Below are positions 53,210 to 63,256 of a stretch of DNA of 64,000 nucleotides, piece by piece (positions within the stretch are counted from its first letter, which is position 1; the number at the start of each line of letters is the position of its first letter). This stretch comes from Azolla caroliniana (lineage: Eukaryota > Polypodiophyta), in contig JBHGNT010000012.1 in NCBI GenBank assembly GCA_043228905.1, forward strand, positions 8,494,001-8,558,000. The letters are read 5' to 3'. The notes beneath the pieces are model-generated. The model was not told the origin of the DNA, searched no databases, and worked only from the letters and a program-made list of their open reading frames with translations. The position numbers were made by a program, and so were the translations under genes.

Positions 53210-54614
53210 CCTATTATAGTGGTGCTTTTGGTGCATTCTATAGATACTATTATGAAATCTTCTATTGACAATGAGCTCCAACCTGTTGAACACTTAGATT
53301 TTGTGGAGAAGATGACTGAGCCTACCACTTGCAATGGGTTGTCTACGGCTGTATAGTATGAGGATGTAACAATAGGTAAAAATGTGGCTATTAACCCTAT
53401 GTTCATTGTTGTTGGTATGTTTGCAAAATTTTGAGTATGTGAGTTGATACTAATATTCTCTGGAATCCCATTATTTAGGTTTACAAGAGTAGTCTGATTC
53501 CCAATTGCAATCAAATGAATTGGGAACTATATGGAGCACAAGTGTAGAGTCAGATTCTGGGATTAGCCTTTGTACGGAGGCAGACTCTAGGAGCACATCT
53601 TCCACACATGAGGACTAAGAAAAAAAGGAAGCATTCATATTTGAAGAGCAGCTGGCATGTACAAACAACAATTTGTCTAAAGAATCCCATGAGGAGTGTG
53701 GAAAGAATATCGCTAGTACTAAAGAGGAGCCTGATTGTACTGAGAATGTGCAAGTAGTGTCTAAAGAATCCCATGAAGAGTGTGGAAAGAATATTGCTAG
53801 TACTGAAGAGGAGCCTGATTGTATTGAGAATGTGCTAGTAGTGGCTATAGAAGCCCATGAGGAGTGTGGAAAGAATATAGCTAGTAATGAAGAGGAGCCT
53901 GATTGTACTGAGAATGAGCATACTAGCATCACCCATGAGGAGTGTGGAAAGAATATAGCTAGTAATGAAGAGGAGCCTGATTGTACTGAGAATGAGCATA
54001 CTAGCATCACCCATGAGGACTAGGCAATAAAGACCACCCAAGAAGGGGAGCACGGTTGTGGTTGTCTTAAGAATGAGGTGACAGCCACCGTACAAGAGGA
54101 GTTGACCATGAGTACTGCCACAACCCACATACAGGAGTCTAATTGTACTAAGAACGAGTATACTAGCATCACCGATAATGATAGGGCAATAAAGACCACC
54201 CAAGAAGGAGAGCACAGTGGTCTTAAGAATGAGGTGACTATCACCAGCCAAGAGGAGTTCACCATGAGTACTGCTATAGCCCACATACAGGAGCCTAACT
54301 GTACTGAGAATGAGCATACTAGCAACAACATGAGCACTAAAACAACCCACATACAGGAGATGAGTGATAATTTGACTATCAACAATACCTTTGTGGATGT
54401 GTGTACAAGCATTGTAGTTGCAGAAAACACAGTTTCTCTCTCAAGCTTGCCACTGGTACAAGGTGCCCGTACATCCACACCTCTCTCTGATGCCTCTGAT
54501 GATGAAGTGCCACTTAGTAAGCTGATACCTAAAGGCTTTAAGATAAAGAAGAATGTAAAATCACAAAAAACTGGCACCAATAACAAGCGCATTACAAGAT
54601 CGGCGAAATTGTGA
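53210..54614 (+). pseudogene. Acidic repeat-protein gene, unknown function
   Basis: Traces start near 53220 (IDTIMKSSIDNELQPVEHLD). A possible GT..AG intron lies near 53405-53479, then SDSQLQSNELGTIWSTSVES. A TAA near 53618 precedes the long frame in the same phase. Open frames 53673-54023 and 54078-54614 code for serine, threonine, glutamate and cysteine-rich repeats (HEECGKNIAS, EEEPDCTENV) and end with a basic tail (KKNVKSQKTGTNNKRITRSA). I recognise no domain. It could be a DNA-binding accessory protein of the element, with the basic tail as a nuclear signal; this is speculation from composition. Confidence 0.45.
53672..54020 (+). repeat. Short coding tandem repeats (about 75-84 bp)
   Basis: CATGA(G/A)GAGTGTGGAAAGAATAT occurs near 53689, 53773, 53857 and 53935. 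The first three are 84 bp apart and the last 78 bp, all multiples of three, so the frame is kept. Each codes HEECGKNIAS followed by an acidic stretch. Confidence 0.88.
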
Positions 54615-55322
54615 AATGGTGCTTGATTGTCTTTCGATTGTACTTGAACTATAGCTGAACTGTTAGTGATGTCTGAACTTGAACTATTTGGTATACCAAA
54701 ATACTGTCTAAATTGCTAATGTGAAATGTTGTGAAGATCAGATCACTTATCTAGTGTTGTAGTGTAATGTGAAATTCTATATTGCTAATTGTAGAGAACG
54801 AGAATGTATTATATTGTCAATTGTCATGCAGCCATGAATGTAGTAGGGAACAATTTGACATTCATATTAGTACTAAAATAAGATGTATGTATCCATCTAA
54901 CTGAGATACTTCGAGAGACTACTATGTATTAGTGAACACTTACAATTGACATTAGTACTAAACTAATATGTATATTGATACTTGCGAAGTATGGTCTCCT
55001 TGAGTGCACATAGTCAGAGTCGAATAGAGACTTAACACAATAGGGATTAGACTACTGGTATTGATAGTTGAATAAGTTTCGGCCATATTGATGCTACTAA
55101 GTATTGAAGACTTCACACCCTAAACCATAGAAACAAGCAACTCTATAATTACCATGAACACTTTCAAAACAAGCTCAATAAATACTCTAAACACTTTAGA
55201 AGAAAGAAGAAATATATCAATTCATTTGTCAAGCATCAAAAATAATATATCAATACATCAAATAGTGAACTACAAGCGGATATTTTTCAGTTGCCAACTA
55301 CAATGTATTAATAGGGTAACTT
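54615..55322. other. AT-rich spacer between convergent genes
   Basis: No coding frame or RNA gene seen. Two TTAGTACTAA palindromes (near 54888 and 54953). It lies between the 3' ends of the acidic gene and the minus-strand gene and probably holds their polyadenylation regions. Confidence 0.45.
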
Positions 55323-56199
55323 TTAAGCATTAAACAGAGAGACCTCCCCTAATATGGGCTCATGAACCTCTTGGGGGACCTTGTAGACAATGTTGTATCC
55401 CTTAATCTTGTGCTTTGCTTGAGTCATATTCAACTTGATCGCAAGAATGGCCGCAATGTAGATTATTGCGATGGGTGCATCTTTAAGTAATGCATATGTG
55501 TTCTTGCACTGCGGCAACTTTGCATAATAGTTTCCATACACGACAGACTCACCAACGTTGAACATGTTGCCCCAACCATCCCTCACGACTTCTTTCAATA
55601 ATGTCTTTCCTTGCTTGCACACCACAATGTAGTAGTCTTCTAAATCTTCATTCTGAGGAGATTTGAGCACCACAAAATGATCTCCAACTTCCAATAAAAC
55701 TACCAAGTCTTGATGTTGGTTGTAGTATACAATATCATTTGAATGTGCATCCTCTTCGATATCATCTTGTCGTTCAGGCTCAAGCTTCTGCAGCTTCCAG
55801 GGCTCCACGATTGATAAGTTGATGCATTTATCCCAAGCTTCATCTATACACATGGAACAAAAGCATGATAAAGTATGGAGTAACAATTGCGGCTAAACCC
55901 TAATACACAATGGGTGCTTGCGTGTGCCTTTCACGGTTTTACAACCATATGATTTAGTTCTATCGACCTCATCAACACGAACCTCAACAAAAAATCAGTT
56001 CTTACCATCATTTGACATCTTCCATGTTAGCCACTCCACAACATCATGTGCATTTTGTAACTTAGCACCATTATTATCCAACTGCTCACTTGTAAGGGCA
56101 CGTTTGATCACAACCCCCGCGCCATCATGCTCTCCTTTTCTATGTCCAGACCGGAAGTAGTTCCATTGCATACGAATGTTGAATAAGGAGAAGTACTTG

Positions 56200-56770
56200 C
56201 TTTTGTATCCCAAGTTTCCAACAAACATTAGTACTATGTTGTCAATCGAGAGTACTATACATCCATTAATACTGATTTAGTACAAATACAAAACAAAGCA
56301 TAGCACAATGTAGTACTTTACATGTACTTTACATCCTTCAATAAATATTGATTTAGTACAGATACAACACATAGTACAATACAATGTGTCCATGGGGAGC
56401 ACTCAACATGGGCTAAAAGATACTTAGTACAAACTCTTAAGAACGGCCAATACTATGAGTACAAGACGAGTACTTTACATCCTTCAATAATACTGATTTA
56501 GTACAGATACAACACACAACACAGTACAATGTGTCTATGGAGACAACTTCACATGGATTAAAAGATAATAAACACAGATTTACGTGACAGGATGGTACTA
56601 TGTGATCAATCAAGAACACTTAACATAGTTATAAACATAATTAGTATGCATGCATCCATTTGAATAGTACTGTGTTTGAATAGTTACAAACATAATTAGT
56701 ATGCATGCACTAACACAAGAATTACTTCCTTAGACATTGCATTATAAGTACTAAACATATGGATCAAAAA
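56200..56770 (-). other. Probable second intron, with AGTACT-rich sequence
   Basis: The donor GTCAG|GTAATT on minus is clear; the acceptor near 56200 (AAAAG|CAAG) is the best guess. It joins FIVR/S to KYFSLFNIRMQW. The interval holds many AGTACT and TTTAGTACA motifs in loosely repeated blocks (ACTTTACATCCTTCAATA near 56320 and 56470). Confidence 0.5.
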
Positions 56771-57723
56771 TTACCTGACGATAAAGTAGAACGATCGTGC
56801 CGCCTTAAACTGTGAGGCAGCACCATCAGACCAAACCCAATGACGGTTAAAGCTAAACCCTAGAGACAATAAATCTGCATGGTGAAGCTTAAAACAATGT
56901 TGAACAAATATTGTATCATGCTTTTTATCATCTGAAATGTAAAATATTGATTTCTTATGTAACTCATTGTCTTGTCTCCAATAGCAAATATGTAAAGTAT
57001 TGTACATTGATCATTGTACCAATGCATTGATTGAACCTCATTTTGAACTTTAAATGTATAGTTTTCTGCAAAGTCAATAACGGATACGATGACACCCGTT
57101 GGAAAGTTATTAATACATTCCTTAAACTGTGAATTTTGCCAATAACTCTGAAAGTTATGTGGAATGAACTCCCCAAATTGTTTCTTAAATTCTGAGACAA
57201 GGGTAGTAGCACATGTCTCCTTATATATTTCCTTGATACGCTTAGTTACAAGTCCCTTGCCAATATTTTCAGTCACATACTCTAAAAATTTCCATTTCAC
57301 AATATGACTGTTTCCCAAATCAAGCTCCTACCTACAAAATAATGGTAGCGGACAAACCTTACATGTTCTTAAAAGACATGTACGACGATCCCACTCACAT
57401 GATGGTTCTTTTTCACAAACACAAGACCTCCATAACTCAGAAACGGACGCATAAGTCATGTTTCGTGTATTACACCTATTATCCTCCCCATTTGGTCTAC
57501 AAACCTCACAAGTGCAGACACATAATTTCCCGTGTATACCCTTAGAATCAGTACGCATTGGATTCACTCCAAGCCTTAACATATCCATCTTCACGTGGTA
57601 CACACAACAACATGTATTCCTCTCATTTAATTTTCTAACATAATATGGTTTCAAACCTTGGAACTTGCGGAATCCAACAGTCAAGCTTGGATGTTGGTCT
57701 TTAAAGTTCATGTACAATTCAAC

Positions 57724-57815
57724 CTACATCAACCAATATATATAGCAAACATTAATATACACTTGGTCAAAACAAAAATTTATGGAATGTGAATTGATAT
57801 AAAAAAATGGAATAC
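57724..57815 (-). other. Intron in the transposase-like gene
   Basis: On minus the donor is GAG|GTATTCC and the acceptor TTGATGTAG|GTTGAA; 92 bp, T-rich. Splicing joins LEMTE to VELYMNF, which fits the family. Confidence 0.7.
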
Positions 57816-58609
57816 CTCCGTCATCTCCAAGAAGTGTCTAGGGTGAATTTGTTACTTACCCTCACTTATTCGTTGTCTACACGCGTCCTTCTTATTTGAT
57901 GAGACACGGGTATTTTTTGCCCAAAATGAATCCACTTTCTCAATAATCTCTTGAGATAAGGCATCGCATTGTCTTCTACGTCCCAACCCCAGCCACTTGA
58001 ATTGGCTTGAGTGTATATTTCGGCGATGTTTCCTCAAGTTCCTTCTTTGAATACCCAGGGCTAAGGCAACTTTAGTATCACTATATTTTTTTTCTCTCAC
58101 ACCGTTCACAACCATGTGTAGGGTTGCCCTCTTTGTAGCAAGTTTGTCTATGCTACACCTTTCACTAAGTCTAGGGATGACTTCATAGACTCTACAATCT
58201 CTTCTGAAACACATTGGTCCCTAAATTCTTCCCATGTCTTCATTCAAGCGTTGATGGTGTAACACTCTACATATAATATCCCTACGATCCTCTTCACCAA
58301 ATCTCTTCGTTATTTCTACCAAATAACGGACTATATGAAGAACCACTCGTCTCTTGGTCCTTTCAGATATACATGAGTTACTTGACAACTCACTCTCGTT
58401 GGGGATCCCCATTTGGTCACTAGATTTATCCAACTACACTAAGAAATCACAATCAAATGTTTTTAAATGCGGCCTGCAAAGTGAGAAATAATTCGTTTCG
58501 GACATTAGAATTACGGATCAAAGATGACAATTATCATTTCTTTATTCACAAATTTCTAAAAATGAAAAAATTTAGTACTGAAAATGTAAAAATAGTTCTG
58601 AAATTTAGT

Positions 58610-58930
58610 ACTAGAAAGGAACCTCCAATAATGGAGGGAGCGTTGAATCTATGTGATATGTTGCCTCGATTGAACTGAAACATCATTGTAGCTAAAGGAA
58701 AGGAAATCAACTGAGACTCCGTTAGTAGCGGCGAGCGAAAAAGGAACCTCCAATGGTGGAGGGAGCGTTAAATCTGTGTGATATGCCGCCTCGATTTGGT
58801 GGAATGAACCTCCAATGGTGGAGGGAGCCTTGAATCTATGTGATATGTCACCTCAATTTGGTGGAAGGAGCCTTGAATCTGTGTGATATGCCGCCTCGAT
58901 TCGGTGGAAGGATCCTCGCCTTGGTGGAAA
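58610..58930 (+). repeat. Minisatellite, unit about 60 bp
   Basis: The unit is GGAACCTCCAATGGTGGAGG, then GAGCGTTGAATCTATGTGATA, then TGCCGCCTCGATTTGGTGGA, with variants. About four full or partial units lie at 58615-58670 and 58742-58920. The first unit is interrupted after CCTCGATT by an LSU rRNA piece. Confidence 0.8.
58671..58740 (+). rRNA. Fragment of mitochondrial-type LSU rRNA gene (about 70 bp)
   Basis: GAACTGAAACATCATTGTAG, then CTAAAGGAAAGGAAATCAAC, then TGAGACTCCGTTAGTAGCGG and CGAGCGAAA match the conserved 5' part of bacterial-type 23S/26S rRNA (the GAACUGAAACAUC and AGUAGCGGCGAGCGAA elements). The CTAAAGG and GACTCCGTTAG variants point to plant mitochondrial rrn26, not chloroplast or cytosolic LSU. 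It is a non-functional scrap. Confidence 0.8.
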
Positions 58931-59422
58931 AAGCCTCAAATCATCGTGAGATAAATTGCAATCGGTGGAAGAAGCAAGAAAATCGTTCTCGAAGAAGTCA
59001 CTATTGGCTGTTATAAGAGGCCTCAGAATAGTCTCTAATCCTCAACTCACTCCCTAAAACAGAAACCCTAACAAAACAAGAAATCCTCAACTCAAAACCA
59101 AAAACCTAACATGGATGTCTGAGATATGCTCCATAAACCCTCACAAACCTCTTACATTGGAGGAAAACCAGAAACCTGACATGGATGTTTGAGATGAAGA
59201 GCTTAGAGGGATAGAGGAAGAGGAGTAAGAGGAGTTGGTTTGAGGGGAAGCGCCAAAAACGACGTGAGGGGAAAATAGCCCCCAAAATGGAAAGAACATC
59301 TCCTCACGTGTTCCCCCCACTCCTTGTCTTAAATGACACTTGTACTACACTCACCCCACTTCCCAAAATTGTTTTTTTTTCTCAATTATTTAGTACTAAC
59401 AGTATCGACAGGATTGACTTTT
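58931..59422. other. Right flank of the candidate DNA element, no gene
   Basis: Contains repeats of AAACCAAAAACCTAACATGG and GAGGAAAACCAGAAACCTGA (near 59094 and 59160), coding nothing obvious. It is upstream of the minus-strand transposase-like gene and may contain its promoter. Confidence 0.4.
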
Positions 59423-59454
59423 TGTGGCAAAAAATAGTACTTTTCTGGTACACC
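59423..59454 (-). repeat. Putative right terminal inverted repeat
   Basis: The reverse strand reads GGTGTACCAGAAAAGTACTA and then a T-rich stretch. Pairs with 51019-51050. Confidence 0.35.
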
Positions 59455-59473
59455 GTAGCGTGCTTCCACCCAG

Positions 59474-60137
59474 TGAGGAAAAGAAAAGTCGACTCATATA
59501 GACAAGCTTTTTTTTAGGGGAAAAAGGCAAGCAATCCTAAACCTATAAAAAAGAGCCTATTCTAGTGAAGAAGGGGGGGAGGGAGAAGGAACATGGAAGA
59601 TCTACTCAATTGGAAGGCATAAGAAGAAGGATCAACAACATCGAGAGGAATCATCAACAAAGAATCACCTTCTTCTATATTCCACTCTCTTCTTTCCTCC
59701 ACCTCTCTTCCCCCTTCCTTTATAAATTATCTCTCATATTCATATCAAACACGTTGTAAAATTGATTCTTATTTTATAAAAGAATCTATTATATTGCAAT
59801 AAACTAATGTTTGGTTTCACCTACGTGTCTTATATGTTATTGTCATTTGTGCTTATTTGTTTGTATGTCTTGTGACAAGGGAGCATTTTGGGCTGGCCCA
59901 TGCACCTCTCCTTTCACAAAGGCATTCAAACTTACGTATCTTATATGTTATTGTCATTTTTGCTTATTTGTTTGTGTGTCTTGTGACAAGGGAGCGTTTC
60001 GGGCTTGCCCATGCACCTCTTCTTTCACAAAGGCATTCAAACTTTCGTGTCTTCCGTGTTAGTGTAAATCTTGCTTGTGTGTTCATGCGACTTGTGGCAA
60101 GGGAGCGTTCAGGCTTGCCCATGCACCTCTCCTTTCA
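59474..60137 (+). repeat. Truncated E4-type LTR, inverted relative to E4
   Basis: It starts TGAGGAAAAGAAAAG and matches the minus strand of 43170 downwards, including TCGACTCATATAGA, ACCTATAAA, and GTTTGGTTTCACCTACGTGT. It then has almost three 111-bp units (CACCTC at 59903, 60013 and 60124). It stops inside the array at TTTCACA, where copia RNase H begins, so the downstream half is deleted. Confidence 0.85.
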
Positions 60138-60585
60138 CAGGCTGATGCAGATACTAGCCGGTCGACATCCGGATATGTCATGACTTATGTAGGGGGAGCT
60201 GTTTCGTGGTAGTCTAGGCTACAAAAGACGGTTGCATTGTCAACCACGGAAGCGGAGTACATGGCAACTGTAGAAGCCGGTAAGGAGATAATCTGGATGA
60301 AGGACTTCATCGGAGAGCAAGGGATCCAATAGGAGGAATACCGGCTATACTACGATAGTCAAAGCGCCATCCACCTTGCAAAGAACGCGGCCTACCATTC
60401 CCGAACGAAACATATCCAACGGAGGTACTACTGGATCCAGGGGAGAGTAGAATATCAAGAGTTTGTGCTGACGAAGATCCAAACGGAGGAGAATGGGTCG
60501 GATATGCTGACCAAGGTGTTGACGACCAACAAGTTGGACGTGTGCCGAGAGCAGATCGGGCTAACGAGACATCCCATGCCGGAGT
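60138..60585 (+). pseudogene. COP4 first copy: copia RNase H C-terminus
   Basis: It starts abruptly inside RNase H (ADADTSRSTSGYVMTYVGGA) and runs to RHPMPE, stop, as in COP1. There are stops at the W in AVSW-stop and after GIQ. Close to COP1 in sequence but a separate family member. It joins an LTR through the purine tract GAAGGGGGAGAT (60586-60597). Confidence 0.85.
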
Positions 60586-60597
60586 GAAGGGGGAGAT

Positions 60598-61144
60598 TGT
60601 TGGGAAATTGGTCCCTCTAGATGGGACCCAATGATGAATGAAGAGGACCCGGTGAGAACCGGAAGAGATCTGGAAACGGAGGAGACCCAATGAGAACCGG
60701 AAGAGAAGACATATCTATAAATATGTTTTGAGTAAGCCTATTGAGGCTATATTTGTAAATAGCCCTAAGTTCATATATTAAAGTATAAATATGACTTAGG
60801 CCAATCACTTTGAGTGTGTGTTGTTATTGTTGTTGTTATATTGTTGTACAGTGAGAGTGACAGAGAGAGAGAGAGTGAGATACAGAGCGATACTCTGTTG
60901 TAACCACCAGTTGTCGAAGATACAGAGCTCGAGGTCGTTGCCTCTGAGGCTCTGATTGTACCTTTCTCCTATAGTGATAGTTGGATTTCGTGGGCTCCCG
61001 TGGTTTTTCCCATTTAGGGTTTTCCATGTAAACATCCTATGCATTTCCTTTGTGTACTCTCCACTTCCCATTTCTGTGATTCATTGTTAGTGAAGTGTTC
61101 AAGCCTCAGTTGTGGCCGAGCAATATTCCACGCTATTCCCCACA
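60598..61144 (+). repeat. COP4 LTR shared by two copies
   Basis: 547 bp, TGTTGGGAAATTGG..TTCCCCACA. It has TATA-like AGTATAAATATGAC near 60782-60795 and a short GA tract near 60863. A pol end with polypurine tract lies before it and a primer site with gag after it, so it serves as 3' LTR of one copy and 5' LTR of the next. Confidence 0.85.
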
Positions 61145-61147
61145 ATC

Positions 61148-61159
61148 TGGTATTAGAGC
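61148..61159 (+). other. COP4 primer-binding site
   Basis: TGGTATTAGAGC, one mismatch to the initiator tRNA-Met site. Confidence 0.85.
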
Positions 61160-61173
61160 GAACAACACAGGAA

Positions 61174-63256
61174 ATGGAAGAATCGTTCGGCGGCATGTTC
61201 AAGCTCACCGGCTCCAACTACTCATTGTGGAAGTCGAAGATGAGGGATATGCTGGTGGTTAAAGATCTTTGGTTGCCGGTTCAGTTCGGGGACAAGGGAC
61301 TGGATAAGATCGACGCTACAGTGTGGGAGGTGATGCAAATGAAGACGACGGCATACATCCGGTGCTTCATCGACATGAGCCTGTACAACAACTTCAATGA
61401 AGAGAGCAAGGCTCATGAAATCTGGGAGAAGATCGGCATCATGTTCCAGAACAAGAATGACGTTAATCGGGTTTCGCTATTCTAGAAGATAGTGAGGCTC
61501 TTATACCAGGACAGCTCCAGTATGGCAGAGCATATGAATGTCTTCCAGGGGCTGATACATCAAGAAACCTCGTTGGAAGTACCTCTCGCCGATGAGGTAC
61601 TCACATTGCTCCTACTCAATTCCCTTCCGGATAGCTGGGAGACGTTAGTTATCACGTTGGGCAACGCCGGGCCGGAAGGAAAATAGTTGTCTCTAGCGAG
61701 GGTAAAATCAAGCTTGCTAGATGAAGAAGCTCGCTGGAAGAACCGGGAGTTCGGAACCGATCTGAAGGCCTTGGTCACGGAACCGGGGAAGAGGCCAGTA
61801 TCGGAGTCCCCAAAACCGGGACAAATCGGGGACGAGGTCGAAGTCAAGGGGGAGGCCCACGTGCTTCTATTGTGGGAAGTCGGGACACTTCCAGAAGAAC
61901 TATCGGCATTTCCGGAAGGAGAAATAAACCGGCACTACTGATTCGAAGAAGAGTTCGGACCGAAACAGTTCGGACCGGAGAGGCCCGGATCGGAAGGGAA
62001 CGTCGACAATCGTGACAAGTGAAGAAGAACTGATGCTCATTACCGAAGAGAATGAGTTAAACCTTGTCAACGACGAGACAACGCGGGTTGTCGATTCCGG
62101 AGCGTCGTTCCACCTGACACCGGATTGGAAATGCTTCTCATACTACATAGCCAGTGATCATGGTTGTGTCCGGATGGGGAATGAAGGTACATGCCGAATT
62201 ATCAGCATAGGAGATGTGTTGTTGACGACATCAACCGGATGCACGTTGTTGTTGAAGGATGTCCGACACATTCCGGAGGTTCGACTGAACCTAATATCAG
62301 CCGGTCGGCTAGATGATGAAGGCTACACGGGTAGCATCTGGAACAAACTCATGAAGTTCAGCAAGGGAAGCTTGATTGTGACCCGAACCCGGAAGGTCAA
62401 CACTCTGTACTTGATGAATGCCCGGATATGTCGGGAAGAAGTGAACATAGCATCCGCCACTACCGGTGAGCTGTGGCTCAAAAGACTGTGACACATGAGT
62501 GAGAAGGGGATGAAGAGGCTTGCCGAAGAAAACCTCATTCCGGTGAAGGACGTGCAACTTGAGAAGTGCGTTGATTGCTTGGTCGGCAAGCAAAACCGAA
62601 CCTCCTTCTGGTCAAGACCACCGATGAGATGGAATGCACCACTGGAGCTGGTGCATATCGACGTGTCAAGTGGACACGAAGTCACATGCCGGATCACAGT
62701 ACTTCGTGGCGTTCATAGATGACGGAAGTTGTGAGTCTCACCATTGAAGACAAAGGATCAGGTGTTATCCGTCTTCAAGGAGCTCCACGTGAGAGTGGAA
62801 AGAGAAACCGGCCGGAAGCTAAAGGCGGTTCGAGGAGATAACGGAGGTGAATATCAAGGGTAATTCGAGGAGTACAACCGGTCGAAGGGAATCCAGCTTG
62901 AGTTTACTATGCCGAAGACGTCAGAACTAAACGGGCTGGCAGAAAGGATGAACCAGACCATAATGGAGAGAGTCTGGAGCATGCTTGCACATGCAAAGTT
63001 ACCCAAGACATTTTGGGCTGAGGTGCTGACGATGACGACCTATGTGATAAATAGATCACCCTCAACACCCTTGAAAGGAGACTCACCTCAGAAAGTATGA
63101 ACCGGTAAAGTTGTATCTTACCGGCATCTGGAGGTGTTCAGGTGTCTCGCATATGTGCATGTTGCAAAGGACAAGAGAGAAAAGCTGGATCCAAAGTCCA
63201 AGACATGCATATTCCTTGGATACGAAGATGATGAGTTCGGTTACCGGGTGTGGGAT
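61174..63256 (+). pseudogene. COP4 second copy: gag, protease, integrase, start of linker
   Basis: ATG 61174 (MEESFGGMFKLTGSNYSLW) starts a COP1-like polyprotein. Stops at 61483 and 61684. A frameshift follows before the zinc knuckle, whose last cysteine is tyrosine (CFYCGKSGHFQKNY). Protease VVDSGASFHLTP near 62090. Integrase: finger with a TGA at RL-stop-HMSEKG, then PLELVHIDV, a frameshift near 62680, then SELNGLAERMNQTIMERV. It ends at GYRVWD where another insertion begins, so RT and RNase H of this copy are not in the window. Confidence 0.83.

Larger units (their letters stand above)
55323..58433 (-). pseudogene. Transposase-like protein, DFAEN / SDGA / GEHDGAG family
   Basis: From right to left on minus: an N-terminal region (VALALGIQRRNLRKHRRNIH, possibly helix-turn-helix); SEGK, stop, QIHPRHFLEMTE; an intron (57724-57815, GTATTC..GATGTAG); VELYMNFKDQHPSLTVGF; a cysteine-rich block (CVCTCEVC..CVCEKEPSC..CKVCPLPLFC); then VSVIDFAENYTFKVQNEVQS and HWYNDQCT; HWVWSDGAASQFKAARS; an intron of about 570 bp; MQWNYFRSGHRKGEHDGAGV; RVDEVDRTKSYGCKT; LSCFCSMC. 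The D (DFAEN), D (SDGA) and E (GEHDGAG) order suggests a DDE-type nuclease (inference). I recall this pattern in uncharacterised proteins of algae, early plants and animals. Defects: stops at 58221, near 57840, 57328, 55995 and 55887 and a frameshift near 57000. Confidence 0.6.
51019..59454. mobile_element. Candidate large DNA transposon with two transposase-like genes
   Basis: This 8.4-kb AT-rich block has no LTR-retroelement genes. It carries a DUF7869-like gene (+), an acidic repeat gene (+) and a DFAEN/SDGA-type gene (-), the last two meeting tail to tail. Its ends resemble each other in inverted orientation: GGTGAGATGCAGAAAAGTAC on the left; GGTGTACCAGAAAAGTAC on the reverse strand at the right. 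An 11-base core, CAGAAAAGTAC, is identical. No target duplication is evident. It is bounded by COP3 and by an LTR remnant. Both transposase-like genes have point stops, so it is dead if it is a transposon. Seen: genes and repeats. Inferred: that they form one mobile unit. Confidence 0.4.

Noticed and set aside
55983-56005. Third intron in the minus-strand transposase-like gene
   Set aside because: GT..AG ends exist, but 23 bp is too short; the frame runs through with a single TGA at an expected arginine.
41651-60137. Whole 41651-60137 region as one giant transposon with terminal inverted repeats
   Set aside because: The left repeat is the 5' LTR of E4, shown by its primer site and gag. The right one is a truncated LTR of the same family. 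Several unrelated retroelements lie between.
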